Positions 12,100 to 24,974 of a DNA stretch of 64,000 bases are shown here, piece by piece; position 1 is the stretch's first letter; each line of letters starts with the position of its first letter. The stretch is taken from contig WACJ01000057.1 in assembly GCA_008973525.1 (NCBI GenBank), positions 1,054,001 through 1,118,000 on the forward strand, written 5' to 3'. Below the pieces are notes generated by a model that saw nothing but the letters and a program-made list of their open reading frames with translations, searched no databases and had not been told where the DNA came from. The position numbers were made by a program, and so were the translations under genes. The stretch is from Stenopsyche tienmushanensis (Eukaryota; Arthropoda; Insecta; Trichoptera; Stenopsychidae).

Positions 12100-15000
12100 T
12101 ATTTGAAACGCTTTAAATCGATTTTATCGAACGTATGCCAATCGCACATTTATGTGCGTTTATAAATCCAACGAATATATTAATCGTTGGATGTTTATTA
12201 TAAAACAATCTCACCGCAACGCAATCTAGATGAGTTCAGACGCCTATCCATCCACTCTTTTTGATCCCATCTTTTTATGGCGTTGGATAGGATTGTACCA
12301 CAGCGACGACGGCAGAGATCATTCTTGAGTTTTATGAATGACAAGTGTTTACCCAATGGGCTTTTATACACAGCTCGAAGGAATAGAACAAACACAGTTT
12401 CGTGCCACATGAGAGTATTAAGGTATTAAAAAACATTGAAGATTTAAGCTTTCGGGGGGTGTAAATATTTACAACGATATATAGTGTTTATAACGTTTAC
12501 CGAATGGCCGTGGTAAATGAAAAATAATAAGCATCGTGGGTGGATCGTGAGAAAGTGCGGGCGCGAATGGTTTGAATAAAATAAGAATTTATAAGGAGGC
12601 TTTGATGAATTTTCAATAAATTCGCATTTGAAGTGCGTGTCCTGAAACGTATTCTTAAGGCGGTATTATCTCATATCCTGTTGTGTGATCTCATCCCAGT
12701 TTTTTTCTCTGTCTTCTTCAGCGATTATATATTTCATACGTTGACCAGTTGTCAATACTGGTTGTATATGAGTTCGATAAAAATTCAGAACGATGATTCA
12801 TGCAGCATTGAAGAGAGCCACGCGATGTATCCACCGATGATTTTTAATGGTGTGCTAACTTCATTATGTTATTTTTTGTTTGGATGATGAGTCCAAAGAA
12901 GAAAAAATAACGCAAGAGAAGAGTCGTGACGAAAAAAGATATAACTTAGTTTATTGACACAGGATGTCGGCATTGAACAATGTTTGCCGTCGTCGTTGCC
13001 AGAAAATCGGTCTTAAACTGTGTACTTTAAAATTATTTACTCGACGTCCGCGGTCTTCGGATAGAGAAGAAGCATTCTACAAACTTGGCGTGTTTATTTG
13101 TTGGAACGGTGGAAACAATCGACCGAGAAGAAATTGTTTTGGTCAAGTGATTTGCTTCATTAAAGCTGAACGTGCATGGGCTTAGGGACTTGCCATAACT
13201 TGGTAATGATGCTCAAAAAGGAATCGATTAAAACTGTCGAAATCTGTGGGAAAAATCATTCTGCTTGTCTTTCGTCAGACGAAAAATTTAAAATTCCATC
13301 TCTAAAACGACACAAAAGTCAAACTTCAATTAACGAAAAATATGACACAAGATCTGTGTCATCGGTCAATAACCATCAGCAAAACCGTATCATATATGAT
13401 ACATGCATTGATTGACCGAGAACGATCATCTCGACTATGACACACATGCTGTATCATCGCCCATTAACATTATTAAATTCGAACGCTTTTCAAAAACAGA
13501 TTCGAAAGTAAATGCATTATTTGACCCGATTGGATGTAATATTAGATTTTCCGAAGCATTACAGCGAGAGAGAATGCAAACATTTACACCTGGATGCAAA
13601 TTGCAAAATCGCACGTCGTAAAGGTTACGAGTTTTACTTACTTGCGCGTGGGCACGAGACCTAGTTCTTCCATTCGAAAGGAAAATATTAGCAAGAGAGA
13701 GAGACCTAGAAAAAATCTCTTAGCATCCTTTGTATCCCAAGAAATCACTGTTCGACAAACTTTTACTGCCTCAATAATAGATCGTGCCAGTTCTAAGTGA
13801 TTGATTGGACGTTTCAAGTTCATATTTTGCAACCGATGCCAGTCACGCTCGCGCAAATTGCAAAAGGAATACGAATCGCCACTATTCCTCTTTTTTTGGA
13901 AATTACAGCGGCGATAGAATGGCTGAAAATGATCACACACTGCCTATTAAAGTTTCAACATAGCGAAACCACTCTATGCCACAATGTTTGCAGTCTTACT
14001 ATGCACCGATAATTTTTAAACAAGATTAACAACGCATGTATTTTTTTCGCTGATAGGATTTTTAACGCAATTTCGATGGATTTAATTTCTATGCACATCG
14101 GAGCATGCGCGGATGCGTGAATATCGTCGAAAAGTTGGCCATGTCCAAGGGTTCACGGTCGCGGCAGTCCGTTCTAAATCCGACGCACGCATAACATGGG
14201 ACAAACGCAAAAAACCCATGAATCATCTCGGATGCTGCGCGGGGGAAATATCCCGCGGGCCCTCGCTCCTTCGCCGTTATTTATTTTCCGCGATCAGCTG
14301 ACATAATGGGGAATGGGCAAGCGGTCACTGTGAATACTGCATAATGGCCGATGCAAATTTCGATAAACAGCATTTGAATACTTAATGAGAGAATTCGCTC
14401 TGCAGCGCGTTGCGTTCGGAACGCAGCTGGTGCATTTCCTCGGCCGAGATTGATGCGTTGACACGGTCCTCGGTTCTGAGCTTGCAGTCCAGTTGTCAAC
14501 GGCCCGATCGCGATAATAGTCTTTATGCAAAACTTATGCGATCGCCATAAATTAGTTACCGGTGGCCTCGGACGTTGACGCCATTTTTACTGCCGGACAA
14601 GATAATATATCGATCCTGGAGCGCATGCCACTCGTTATTGGGACGGCCTTTATCAATCTGGTGTCAGCTGCGACTTCCCTGATGCCGTATTGCCCTTTCG
14701 AGCTGGAGAAGACGGATGTGCTTGGACCGTGGAAGATCGGATGACAGCGAATGCTGCGCGTAAGCAAATGAGGACTTATAAGACCAACCCAATCGGTCCT
14801 TATAAAGAAGCAGCAAACTGTCTTCCATATATTTGCCAGAGCAAGAATTTGTACCGAGCTTGGGACTTTGTAAGCGGGACAATATCTGAATATATCTTAT
14901 TTTTTCCCTTGATTTATTCATCATCAAGGAACAGATAAATACTGTCCATAGCATCTTTATTGTACATGCACCAATGCATTTCATGTATTGGGTCACCCAG

Positions 15001-16484
15001 ATTCATATATCTCATTTCTGACACCAGGCCAATATGCGCCAACATGGTGCATCCGCTAAATGTCTCGCAAAACAAACTACGTATACAAACAATGCTTATA
15101 ACGTTCACGGAGATGCACACAATAACCCTCCAAAGTTTCATCGTATCCAAATGAATGGTATATAAATGTATACGGGACAAACAAACAAACAAACATTCAT
15201 TTTTATATATTCTAAATAGGAATCGATCAATAAGCATCTCGATATTAAATCGCTATATAGAACATTCGATTACGAAATATTGCCCTGTTTACAATTTCCT
15301 ACTTGCCCCAATATTGAATAACTTGAGCCTTTTAGTCTGTAAAAATCTTACAAAATTGCCTCGTTTCGGGCTTCTTGTTTTTCTTCAGTCCTTTTTGTTT
15401 ATATAAGCCGAATTTAGGCAATGGCTCTCGTCGATTTCCAAACTACAGAACAACCCTTTCCATTTTATTATTAAAGAAAATAAACAGCGCCCGACTCGTT
15501 CTTCGAGTCAAAAACATCGTAAAGCCTCCATCTAATTGCGCAACAGGGACAATATTTATAATTCAATCTTGTTTGCTTTCATTGATAAAAGTTGTGCGAA
15601 TAGTTTGAATGTCGATCGTTCAGCACAATGATTTTGTCGACGCATTTGGAGCCATCAAGGATCAATGGCGATCGTTTTATCCTTTTTAACAAAGCTTTTC
15701 CGCGCGATAATGAGAAACAGATTAACTGGTCTCCTTTTTTAACCGGTACAAGTTAACCTTCAAACGTTTCCAATACACAAACTGCCATTATTACATAAGA
15801 AGTGGTCGTAGAAAATTGAATCTGCGTCGGCGGAATAAATTGAATATAAATCATGATAATGATCGTTCCTTTTTATCCTTAGGCAAATATACGCCACGAT
15901 GACAATGATGGCTCTTTTTTTTGGTGCGCGGCCGAATGAAATCATTCGATTGTCTGTTATTTAAAGAGCTCTTAGATGTGTATAATTATTTTATTAAGGA
16001 TTTCGGTATGCATTCGAGTCGTGATCTCGTAGGATCCCATGGAACGTGAACGTCGTGAAATTACAGCGTCGAAAAAAATCTCTTACACGTAAATCGATTA
16101 GAATTGGACGTTAGATTTATAAGATCAATTTTTTTGGGTTGCACCGGCCTCACTATGTGGTCCGAGTTCGATGCGGAACCAAGTTCTGGAATGTTTGAAT
16201 GGTTGTACACACTGAACAATGTTATTTTTGATATTACCATGTTGATATTGTGTCAATGTGTATGGGGTAAGAAATGGGCGTGTTCTTAGTTGACACGATA
16301 TCAACCCTTTTAATCATTTAAAATTCAAAAAATAAAATGTATTCTCAATAAGTAAAGATGTCGCTATAGTCACTACCTCACAGAATAAAAACAATTTTAT
16401 TCACACAAAATGGCGACTGTTTAAAAAAAAGTAATTTTTCGATCTTATTTTTTCATAGTTTTATTTTTTTTAAATAGTAAAAAA
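12100..16484. other. No gene recognised
   Basis: The frames here are short. The longest is a 100-codon minus-strand frame at 13638-13940, which ends at a consensus donor described in the findings. An (ACAA)n microsatellite occurs at 15177-15194. The remainder is unique AT-rich sequence without shared repeats. Confidence 0.55.
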
Positions 16485-16758
16485 TAAAATTTCGAAATAA
16501 ATCTGGTAGAAACAGTATAGAATTATATAATAAAGATTTGTACCGAATTTGAAATAAATCGGCCGATTAGAACTCGAGATATGATGTCAACCGTGTTGTA
16601 AAAATTAGTTTCGAGATAAACGCGTTTAAATATTTCATTCTGGTAGGATCGACTTGGTTGCCGCGTCACGAAAATAGCCATAACTCCGTAAATAATTGGA
16701 ATTTTGTAAATTTATTTGGAGGATGTGTTCTTTACAGTCTAAACTCTCAAACAAAACT
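16485..16758 (+). repeat. REP-C copy 2
   Basis: Direct-orientation partner of 11-283, about 16.5 kb downstream. Differences are scattered substitutions and single-base indels. The similarity begins inside an A/T-rich run and ends near AAACAAAAC, after which the flanks are unrelated. The sharp loss of similarity on the right side suggests a true element border. A 114-codon plus-strand frame starting at 16658 overlaps this border and is not conserved in copy 1. Confidence 0.8.
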
Positions 16759-18365
16759 TTGTTTCGATTCTAGATTTAAAACCCTCCATTGTATCAACGA
16801 TTTTAAGCGTTCCCATGGAAGCACAAATTACAGCGTTCATCATAGCATGAATTTCGATGTTTTTATGTATACAGAAGAGGATCATATTTTTGTCGATGTT
16901 CAATTTTTTACACCGGGGACGTTGACGCCAATGACTTGCAAGTGTTTTGATGGCATGTCACTCGCCCAAAAAGGACGATTGATTGCGTCTTCGGTATAAT
17001 GCCGAAAATCCAGAAGGGCCTTACAATCCAGGGATTGAGAATTAAAAACGCTGTCTATCAAGATGATAATGACTGCGAGCGCTTCATCCCCTTAATGAAG
17101 GGCGGATCGGTATTTTTCACATTTTTATTTCACAATCGAACAATCTGGTTTGGCAACCTTCCGGCATCCGCTAATGGATTAGATCTTACCATATGCAGCA
17201 TGGACAATCCTCGTAGCTGGCGTGAATAAATCTCATCCTTGGTGATATCCATCCAAAAAACAATGGCGCCAGTTGTCCTCGCGCTATCGGCACACTTTTC
17301 GGAAATTTACCCACATATAATTGAGATTGTTATCACGTAAATTTTTTTAACATTGGATCGTCTAATTAACCAGTTTTGAAACGCGGCCTTTTGTTACAAT
17401 CTCCGAAGGTCCATTGCTCGAAAATTTACATCGGAACGATATAAAAGTGCGTAAGTTACGATTTGGCTATCAAGGCTTCCGAGCTGGTGTCCCCGTTTCG
17501 TCCAAAGACGACAAAAACGTCTTCCTTTCGATCCAATGGAGGATTTCATTCAGTTCGAATTTCTCAATTATGCTGCTATCTTTACGGTCGCTCGACCAGA
17601 GCGGAGAGCGTGAAGTGGAGAAATTTGTGACCGTAAACAGAAGAAAGAATCGTGGACAATGGTGTCCGGAGAGTATTTTTCAGTAATCGTGACAATCACC
17701 TTTAGCGTCACTAAAAAGACATTCAAACCTCAATGTGCATCCTGAATGCACCGAATTACCACCAGATTCGATTCGATTCCAAGCATCCCAAGCTTTATAT
17801 ATCAGCAATGCCAAAAATACGTGCCATTCGATGGATTAACCGAGAGCTTTGGATCAATTCGTTTGTGTATTTCATATGATCTCCCCAGCGCCAATTCGTG
17901 CGGCATCACCATTTTCGGGCCGAATCAATCCGCTATTAAATTTCGGCCGATACGTTATGAATATTAAACGTGCGGCCCTGTGTACTCGCCCTCGTTTTAA
18001 TAATGTACTTTAGTGTTTTAATTTTTTAACGTTAGCATGTCGTCCGGTTAACTTACGTGTGTCACGCATGTATCCATTAAGTTTAGGTACGAAACCGCGG
18101 GGCATAAACAACCTCCCCAGATATTAAAGCCCAATATCATAATGTGATTTTTGAGATTTTCAATATTCATGGATCGCTTATTGATCTTAATGTGTTTATA
18201 CACGGAACGGTTATTTATTGCTGTCTATCGATAATTCGGGGGCACTTCTGGTTTTGTGTGTGCCGTAACGCGATTTCAGCGATTGGGTGCCCCCAGAGGG
18301 TATATCGGGATTTGATGTAATTTCGCCTGATTTTTAAATAAGTCAACATGATATGGACAAACGCA
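16759..18365. other. No gene recognised; several consecutive plus-strand frames
   Basis: Plus-strand frames at 16658-16999, 16999-17229, 17414-17686 and 17746-17967 follow each other in a single orientation, the first two abutting at a TAATG. I recognise no domain in their products, and no start context or splice signal links them. They could be the worn remains of one coding sequence or chance frames. Confidence 0.35.
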
Positions 18366-18367
18366 AA

Positions 18368-18565
18368 AATATGCTTTTTATCCCGTTGATGAGGAATCCC
18401 GCATATGCTGCGAACGAACTCTAATGATAATTTTGCACATTGAGTGTGTAAATTAGTAAATCGGAAACAGAGATGTCTTGCGTCTCATTATACACTCGTT
18501 CATATATGATGGCATGGTCATGCTGTAAAGGTGCCCCTACACGTTTAAATATTGCAATCATTCGC
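18368..18565 (+). repeat. REP-A copy 2 (full-length form)
   Basis: This copy has both conserved blocks: TATCCCGTTGATGAGGAATC with CCGCATATGCTGCG at 18389-18412, and GTCTTGCGTCTCAT...ATGCTGTAAAGGTGCCCCTAC with TAAATATT at 18474-18552. A variable ~60-bp linker separates them. The unit length of about 175 bp agrees with the spacing of the two tandem copies at 48.1-48.5 kb. Confidence 0.8.
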
Positions 18566-19168
18566 TGTTGATGGTCAATTTTATCAGATTCAAATTAGTT
18601 TAGATTGTGTATGACCATGATTTGTGATGTTAAATTAATGCCAATAAAATTTCCAATGAATTTAAATCATTTCATATCAATCTAATGTTCCGAAATCCGC
18701 AGTTGTATGTTAAATTGGCTTGCATCGAAATGGTACACGTATTATTAACCGCTATTGTGGCATTAAAACGCACCATCTTGCAGCACACCGCAAAGAATCA
18801 AAATTTGATCTTGTTTGGCTCTTTTTTGCCGCGATACGAGATCATTATCGATTATGGAAATTATAGGCTGTCGCTTCTGTTTCCCATGGCCGAAAATTGT
18901 AGTGTGCCCCCGAAGATCGATGTTTGCGTTTGATGTCTTCATCGCTTTTCCGCTAAGTTCAAATCGGTGTTAAAAATCTAATTGTCTGTTGCTAAAGATG
19001 GATTGCGAAAGCCGATGTCCGATTTCAAACTGGTGTTGCTGCAAAATCGCTGTCGGTCGTTATCGCCATTCAACGGTCGTCATCTTTGAAACGCGAAACA
19101 ATGCCGGCGCTCAGAAGTGCGGACGCAATCGAACATGTTAAATCCAACACATTGTTTGCCGGCGGTCC

Positions 19169-19198
19169 GATCTGGACACTCGTCCGAGTGTCCAGATC
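19169..19198. repeat. Perfect 14-bp inverted repeat, 2-nt spacer
   Basis: The arms GATCTGGACACTCG and CGAGTGTCCAGATC are perfectly complementary across a TC spacer. As RNA this would need a larger loop, which would melt one or two inner pairs; as DNA it is a near-perfect palindrome. It lies in a GC-richer patch. No terminator role is implied, since this is eukaryotic DNA. Confidence 0.9.
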
Positions 19199-20135
19199 TA
19201 ATCGAAGATTGCGTGCCGAGATTCACTTAAGCCGTCGAATTTTTATACGCGACCGAACGAAGACTCTAAATTTTGATCCTTTTCTTGTCCCCGTATCTGA
19301 TGGCACGCCGCCGGCAGAACATGCGTTGTTCACAACTTGTTGCTAAAGTGCTTTCGACACAGACGCATTGTATTTTTTAATTGTTCTTTACGCATTGCTT
19401 CCAGTTCTATTATTTTCGCTGCCGTTATTATGAATATGGCGAGGCCCTGATTGTAATTCAAAGGCGGTTATGCGAACGGTTGCCATGTAGGCTTTCAAGC
19501 CTGATTTGTTTTCTATGAGCGCAACTCGTCCTGGTGACATTGAAATCTTTTGTTGTTGAAACCACACTCTATTATGCTCACCGTGGCTTATATTAGCGCT
19601 GAAGATCGACCGGTAATATAGATGCAATTTTATGCTACCAAAACGAACATAGCAGTGACTCGACCAAATTAGGCGACCATGCCAGAAACGATGAATAAAA
19701 TCCATAAAGTGAAATCTAGTCTCACTCGCAACCTCATTTGGCGCGAGCCATCTATGTGAATTAGCCTCTAGGGGTGCTTCCGTGATCGTTCAGATAATAA
19801 ACCGCACCGGGTATGCATTTATCACCGCCTAAAAGAACCGTAAATGATGATGGAGTAGTAAATAGGTCTGTGTATCCAACCGGTCCGCTTTTCGGACCGT
19901 TGATACGACGAATGAACGCGATCGAACGCCATGCCCAAATATATCCACTGGGACTACCGTCTTATGTCCCCTTTATTGCATGTAGATCATAAAAATATTT
20001 CATGCTACGCAATGGTCATAACTTATTCGATTACCCAATATTATTGAATGTCATTAATACGGCAATTCGATCGTTGATTCCAGTATTATTATGTTGACAA
20101 ATAGACTGTAAAAGTGATTTTCCAGAAAAACATGA

Positions 20136-20176
20136 TTTTAATGTCCATTATTTTTATTGTTGCAGGTAAATACGAA
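20136..20176 (+). promoter_or_regulatory. Candidate recursive splice site (ratcheting point)
   Basis: The sequence TCCATTATTTTTATTGTTGCAG|GTAAATAC places a good 3' splice site (T-rich tract, then GCAG) directly against a good 5' splice site (GTAAAT) with no exon between. Junctions of this kind split very long insect introns into steps during splicing, as is known from giant Drosophila introns. A possible branch point (ATTTTAAT) lies about 30 nt upstream. The site implies that this part of the window lies inside a long plus-strand intron. It is a sequence motif only, with no transcript evidence. Confidence 0.45.
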
Positions 20177-22868
20177 TGCATCCAGCGGGCGCCCAACTTG
20201 CGCAACACTCTAACGGCGGGCGTTCAGATTTGCGGTATCGATTTGTGTTTTTGTCATTGATTCCGCTCGAAAATTTTGCATCAAAATCGTTTCGATGTAC
20301 GTTCTTGTTTCACTCCATATTACTAAATTGGACACGTTGTTATTAAAACGGTTTTACTTGCACAATTCGGGCCGCACTTACTACGTTGCTAAACTTCTTT
20401 ACAAATACGCCTCGGAAAGAAATCCAGGTATTGCACATTTTTTCCCAACATATAAAAAGAGAAAGCCTTGCTGTTTGCTATTGCTGCTGCTGCTTAGGCG
20501 AAAACGATCTACTTCATAATAATCGATTGATTCAGTCTAGCTATAATTGAATGCTTCAATTGCGTTTCTTGGACTCGGATCCGATGATACTTTTCATGGA
20601 ATCACCCACGAGGGTTTAAACATCTTTTCTTGGACACGCCAGGCAAAAAATGTGTTTGTCACACTGAATGCTTTTTTAATGTGTCTTACACACATGAAAA
20701 ATTTCTTCTACACGCGACTCGATAATCTGTCGACAATTAGAAGCATTTTGCGACAAGATCGCGAAGATTTCGTCGCCAAGTCGTGTGTCATTTATTTAAA
20801 AGCAGATTAAAAATTGCCACCAATTCAGATTGGGATCAATTCAGAGAATCTAAATTAAAGCATGACTTCGTTCCTGGTACGACACTAAATCACTTAAAAA
20901 TTCAAATTCCCATCAACCAAATATGTGGCGGAAATACAATCGGCACCGCTTCTTGGGCATTCGTCCAGCAAGATCTCGCTAAAGTAGCAATTCAATCAAA
21001 ACACGATCAGTAAGAGTATCCATCATCCAAACTATCCAAGCTACCGTTGGACCCGGTGTCGAAATATTTGAAGGCTTTCGTAATTCCTGATCTGACATCA
21101 CGGATTACGTTCTAGCACGCGTAACATATAACAGTAGCACATTATCTCGCAGCTCGACTAATAGAATTACATTTTTTCCAAGCATCTATTTTTGGGTCAT
21201 TGTACCCAGTTTTTATATGTGTAGCTTCGGAATGAATTGCCGAGATTATGTTTTGATGTGCCATAAAAACCCAAGTACATAGAAGCCATAAATCGATGGC
21301 AGTTAGGCAATAAAATTAAATCGCGTAATTGCTACAAGACCTCAACATTCAATCGATTCATTAGAATGGATATCGTCTTGCAAGCTATCGATTCAATCGG
21401 ACCCCAGCGGAGACTGGAGAATTATTCAGTCAACCCTGGTTGTTCAACTAGATCACACGCTAAAGGTTTCGATCTAGGTCCAGACCGCAAGGTTGACCGA
21501 CCACAACGCACAGGTAGTGACATCAAACCGGCCACACCGTTATATTCCATCCTTTCGACCTTCATCAAACATTAAGCCACCGGGAATTCTCCGATGCAGA
21601 CCCTTTGACTTGAACCCGAAAACAAAAAAAATCTGCACACACATCAAATACGGGATCACGAGTTTTGCAGACGCGTCAAACACTCCAATGACCTTTGAAA
21701 ATGACGCTCTGGTTTGGACGTGAAACTCCATTAATAATACGTAACAAGCTGCTCGCAGATTAAATTATAATTACTCATTAAGGCTCAACGTCTAAAACCC
21801 GTATATTGTATCAAATATGTAATAACGTTGTTACATAAGAGCGACCTTTTGTGCTAAGCTTTTTATATCAATTACAAGTGCCGTTTATCTCATTTAAACA
21901 AAAAAATATTGCCACATTTGTAAAAAAAATGAGGATCTATCTCCAAAACTAAAAGAGATTTCCAAAAACAAATTTGAGCACATTGTGCCTATAAGCATAC
22001 TTTTTAATTTGAGGAGATCAAAATTTTGATTTTCAGATTTATTCTCAGTGTAAAAATATAATATCGATTTTTTTTTATAAATTCACAATTAATTATTGCT
22101 CGACTAGTGGCGATATAATCGCAATAACGATGATGTAATGGCATTTGTGATAATCAAAATAAAGTATCTCGAGCAGAAATGGCTCGTTAATGCCCTCTTG
22201 TATATAATTTCTTTCCCAATGCGCCGCCGTTCTTCCAATTCTCCAAGATCCGTCCCCGATCGGTCCCATTAGCGCCGATAATGGGATTTCGGCAGAACGT
22301 ACCAGTCACTTATTTGGTAACGTTATGGATACACTTTTGCCTAAATGTCGAGCTAGCTGGACGAAGGTCGCAGCTAACTGGGACTATTGATTTTTGCACA
22401 ATTGTTTCACCAAATCTTATTACTGTAGCAATGCGACGAGATGAAATTTTGGTGAATGGCCTTAGCAACGCCAAATTACTTGAGAAACATCGCATAACCA
22501 CTGGCTGCTGCTCCATTATACACCGTGAACAAGTCGGTATTATGAAAGTTTGCCACGCCGGAGTTTCGCGGTCAAAAGCGCACAGCTTTTCATGAGATAA
22601 CTTTTCACCCACGGCCACACATCATCGCATCTTGATGAACCCTGATTTATTATCATATCCATATTACGGCCGTATAATGCCCGGGGTGATTTATTAGCGT
22701 TTAGCGGCCAAGTTCACTAAGTCGGTTTTAGCCGCCGGGATGTTCGGCCATTAAGCGAATGGATGAAAAATGCGCGGTGGTTGCTAAATTTTGGAGCCGA
22801 AGCGGAGGGCATTTTTTGAATTTATCATGGAAGCTATTCGTTCGAATTGAATATGGATCCTTTTTATA

Positions 22869-23211
22869 TCAGGGTGTCCTATAAATTTCTTTCGTTTTCA
22901 TATTGAGACAAAAATAAACCATTTGTATTACATCAAAATTTATTGAATAATATATGATCCATTATGTTCTATTACCTTTCTTTATGTCTCCGGAAGCCTC
23001 GTAATGCCTTCTTGCCAAAATTTCCCAGGTTTTTTGGCATTTGATCGTTTCACCTGGCTGAAGTAGCTCATCATAAACTACCCCCTTCCAGTCCCACCAA
23101 ATGCATAGCAAAACTTTTTTTGGATGTAGGCCAGGTTTAGCTACAGTTAAAGCTTGTGTACCCTTGGTCCTAGACCATTTACGTTGGATATTCTCATAGA
23201 GTATCCAACTT
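22869..23211 (-). mobile_element. Mariner family M1 remnant (M1a)
   Basis: The left end TCAGGGTGTCCTATAAATTT resembles the terminal repeat of the 58-kb copy and follows a TA. On the minus strand an uninterrupted frame from 23211 to a stop at 22962-22964 reads SWILYENIQRKWSRTKGT, then PGLHPKKVLLCIWWDWKG and VVYDELLQPGET, which is mariner transposase around the WD-W-K-G region. After GET the frame jumps to KTWEILARRHYEASGD, so the HDNxRPH and third-Asp region is deleted. The N-terminal half and the right terminal repeat are absent. Non-functional. Confidence 0.85.
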
Positions 23212-23214
23212 ATA

Positions 23215-24803
23215 CAAAGTTGCCTTTTTGTTTACAAGTAGTTTACGTTAATTATTATATAAAAAATGTCATCTAATTTTGATGCAATGTGGTTAGGGCT
23301 TCGGTAGACGTGGTTAAATTTATAGCGCGGGAATTTGATTGAACCTTTCCCTTACCCTTCGCGAGCTACTGTGATGGCGATTTGATACACAGTATGAAAA
23401 AATTGAATATTCATAAGTATTGCTGAGGTTGATATGTAACACTTTATGTAATGTTCCGATTTTTAATAATTTTCTTAAGTTTAAGCTCTGTAGCCAATGC
23501 GTATCCAGCGCTTTGAATAAATATATGTAAAAACGCGTTTCATTGTAATGCCCCAGTGGGGTTGTTTTCATGAATGGGCCTAAATATAGATCTCTGAACG
23601 GTCTCGCATATTTGAAATAAATATGTAATAGTTCTCTTGTGCGGCTGATTGGTTGGTGGTGTATGATTTTGGGTCCGAAATGAAGTATTGTACGGTGGCA
23701 ATTATCCTCATGCCATTTGTCGGCGCAGGGCGGATGAAATCAAATATTAAGATGTATTCTGTGGAGAATGGCTGCGTGAGCGGATCGCGGTCGGTAATGC
23801 TGAAGGCTAATATGTTGTGAGCATAGGCGGATCACGAGGGCAAATCGTATGGTAATCGGCCGTGGGCTTGGGCGGGCATATAGGGGTTGGCCACCCCCGA
23901 ATAAATAACGGGGATAAATCAAAATGAGGAACGGCCTTTAATCCGAAACCCTTTTGCCCCCCCTCGCAGCAATTATTTTGCTTCGCCCCCGGCGCCCCTT
24001 CCACACCCGGCGCGGCCCGCCAATTTTATGACGTGAAACTTTCGCCTTTCCTACACTGTTTTCCTTCGACTTTTTTGCCTTGAACGACTCACTTCCACGC
24101 GCCGCTAATTAACGCTTAGGCCCTAGATTAAAACAACATTTTTTCATATTGTGATACGTCAGATCTTTATCATTTTTCCCACTAGCTGTGAAGTTGGACA
24201 TAATTTATTTGCACCGACGAAAACGTCGGAATTTAATGACGATATTTTACAATTTTCACCGCGCAAGAAACCCGAAAGCCGTCCACGAAAGTGTTGATAA
24301 AAGCGAGCGTGAGAGCAGCGCGGCAGCGACCGTAGCAGCTGATAACGTGCGAGCCATGTAATTAATGGCGCTGCAGTCGAATGCAGCGCATCGCTCTCAA
24401 TTAGCTCACAAATCAATTACTTATTCACATAATACAAATTATCTCGTTTCACGGATATTGACTTTAATGTACTATTCATGGCGGTGTACGAATCAATCAA
24501 ATTTAACGTCTCCGCGCGCTTAAAAACCCGAGCAACCCATCAAATTTCACACCCAACACATCCATATTTTCCGCCTTTTGATTTAACGATACAAACAATA
24601 CGAATTTGCATAACATTATTTCATCTAATACATGCGCATTTATCGAGCACGTTAAAATATTGGGATAGGTCTTGTTACATAACACATTAAGAAAGCCATT
24701 ACAAAGTGTATGCATGTCCTTTATGTCACACCATATCGACAGCTTAATCAATGTCCAAGTACATTGTTGAGCATATGTGATTCAATGAATGCAGACCATT
24801 TTT
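23215..24803. other. No gene recognised; C-rich patch
   Basis: Unique sequence with frames under 90 codons. A C-rich stretch lies at about 23892-24025 (runs of 5-8 C). No domain or shared repeat was recognised. Confidence 0.6.
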
Positions 24804-24804
24804 C

Positions 24805-24972
24805 ATTCAAGATCGCGCAGCATGAGTGAAGCTTGTATATCAATAAATGAACCTTTACACCGTCGATAACACACGATATTCGTTTATTTCTTCATGCTTA
24901 TTATACATACGTGTGTCTTCGTTTTTAGTTTAAAAAAATGCATTTATGTAAGCTTAAAATCGATAAATTCGG
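24805..24972 (+). repeat. REP-B copy 2 (longest copy)
   Basis: It carries the core CTTGTATATCAATAAATGAA at 24832-24851 plus a right part shared with copy 1 (ACGTGTGTCTTC, AATGCATTT, AAGCTTAAAATCGATAAATT). A left part, TTCAAGATCGCGCAGCATGA, is shared with the inverted copy at 33.3 kb. It therefore bridges the two partial copies and shows that the family is at least about 165 bp long. Confidence 0.7.
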
Positions 24973-24974
24973 GC

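Larger units (their letters stand above)
18566..22868. other. No gene recognised; contains hairpin and recursive splice site
   Basis: The frames are short and unrecognised (104 codons at 22281-22595, 105 codons minus at 19388-19705). The sequence holds a 14-bp perfect inverted repeat at 19169-19198, a CGGTCCG/CGGACCG hairpin at 19881-19899, and the best zero-length splice junction of the window at 20165/20166. Confidence 0.55.

Noticed and set aside
15177..15194. (ACAA)n run as a possible array of biological interest
   Set aside because: Ordinary short microsatellite of about four and a half units.
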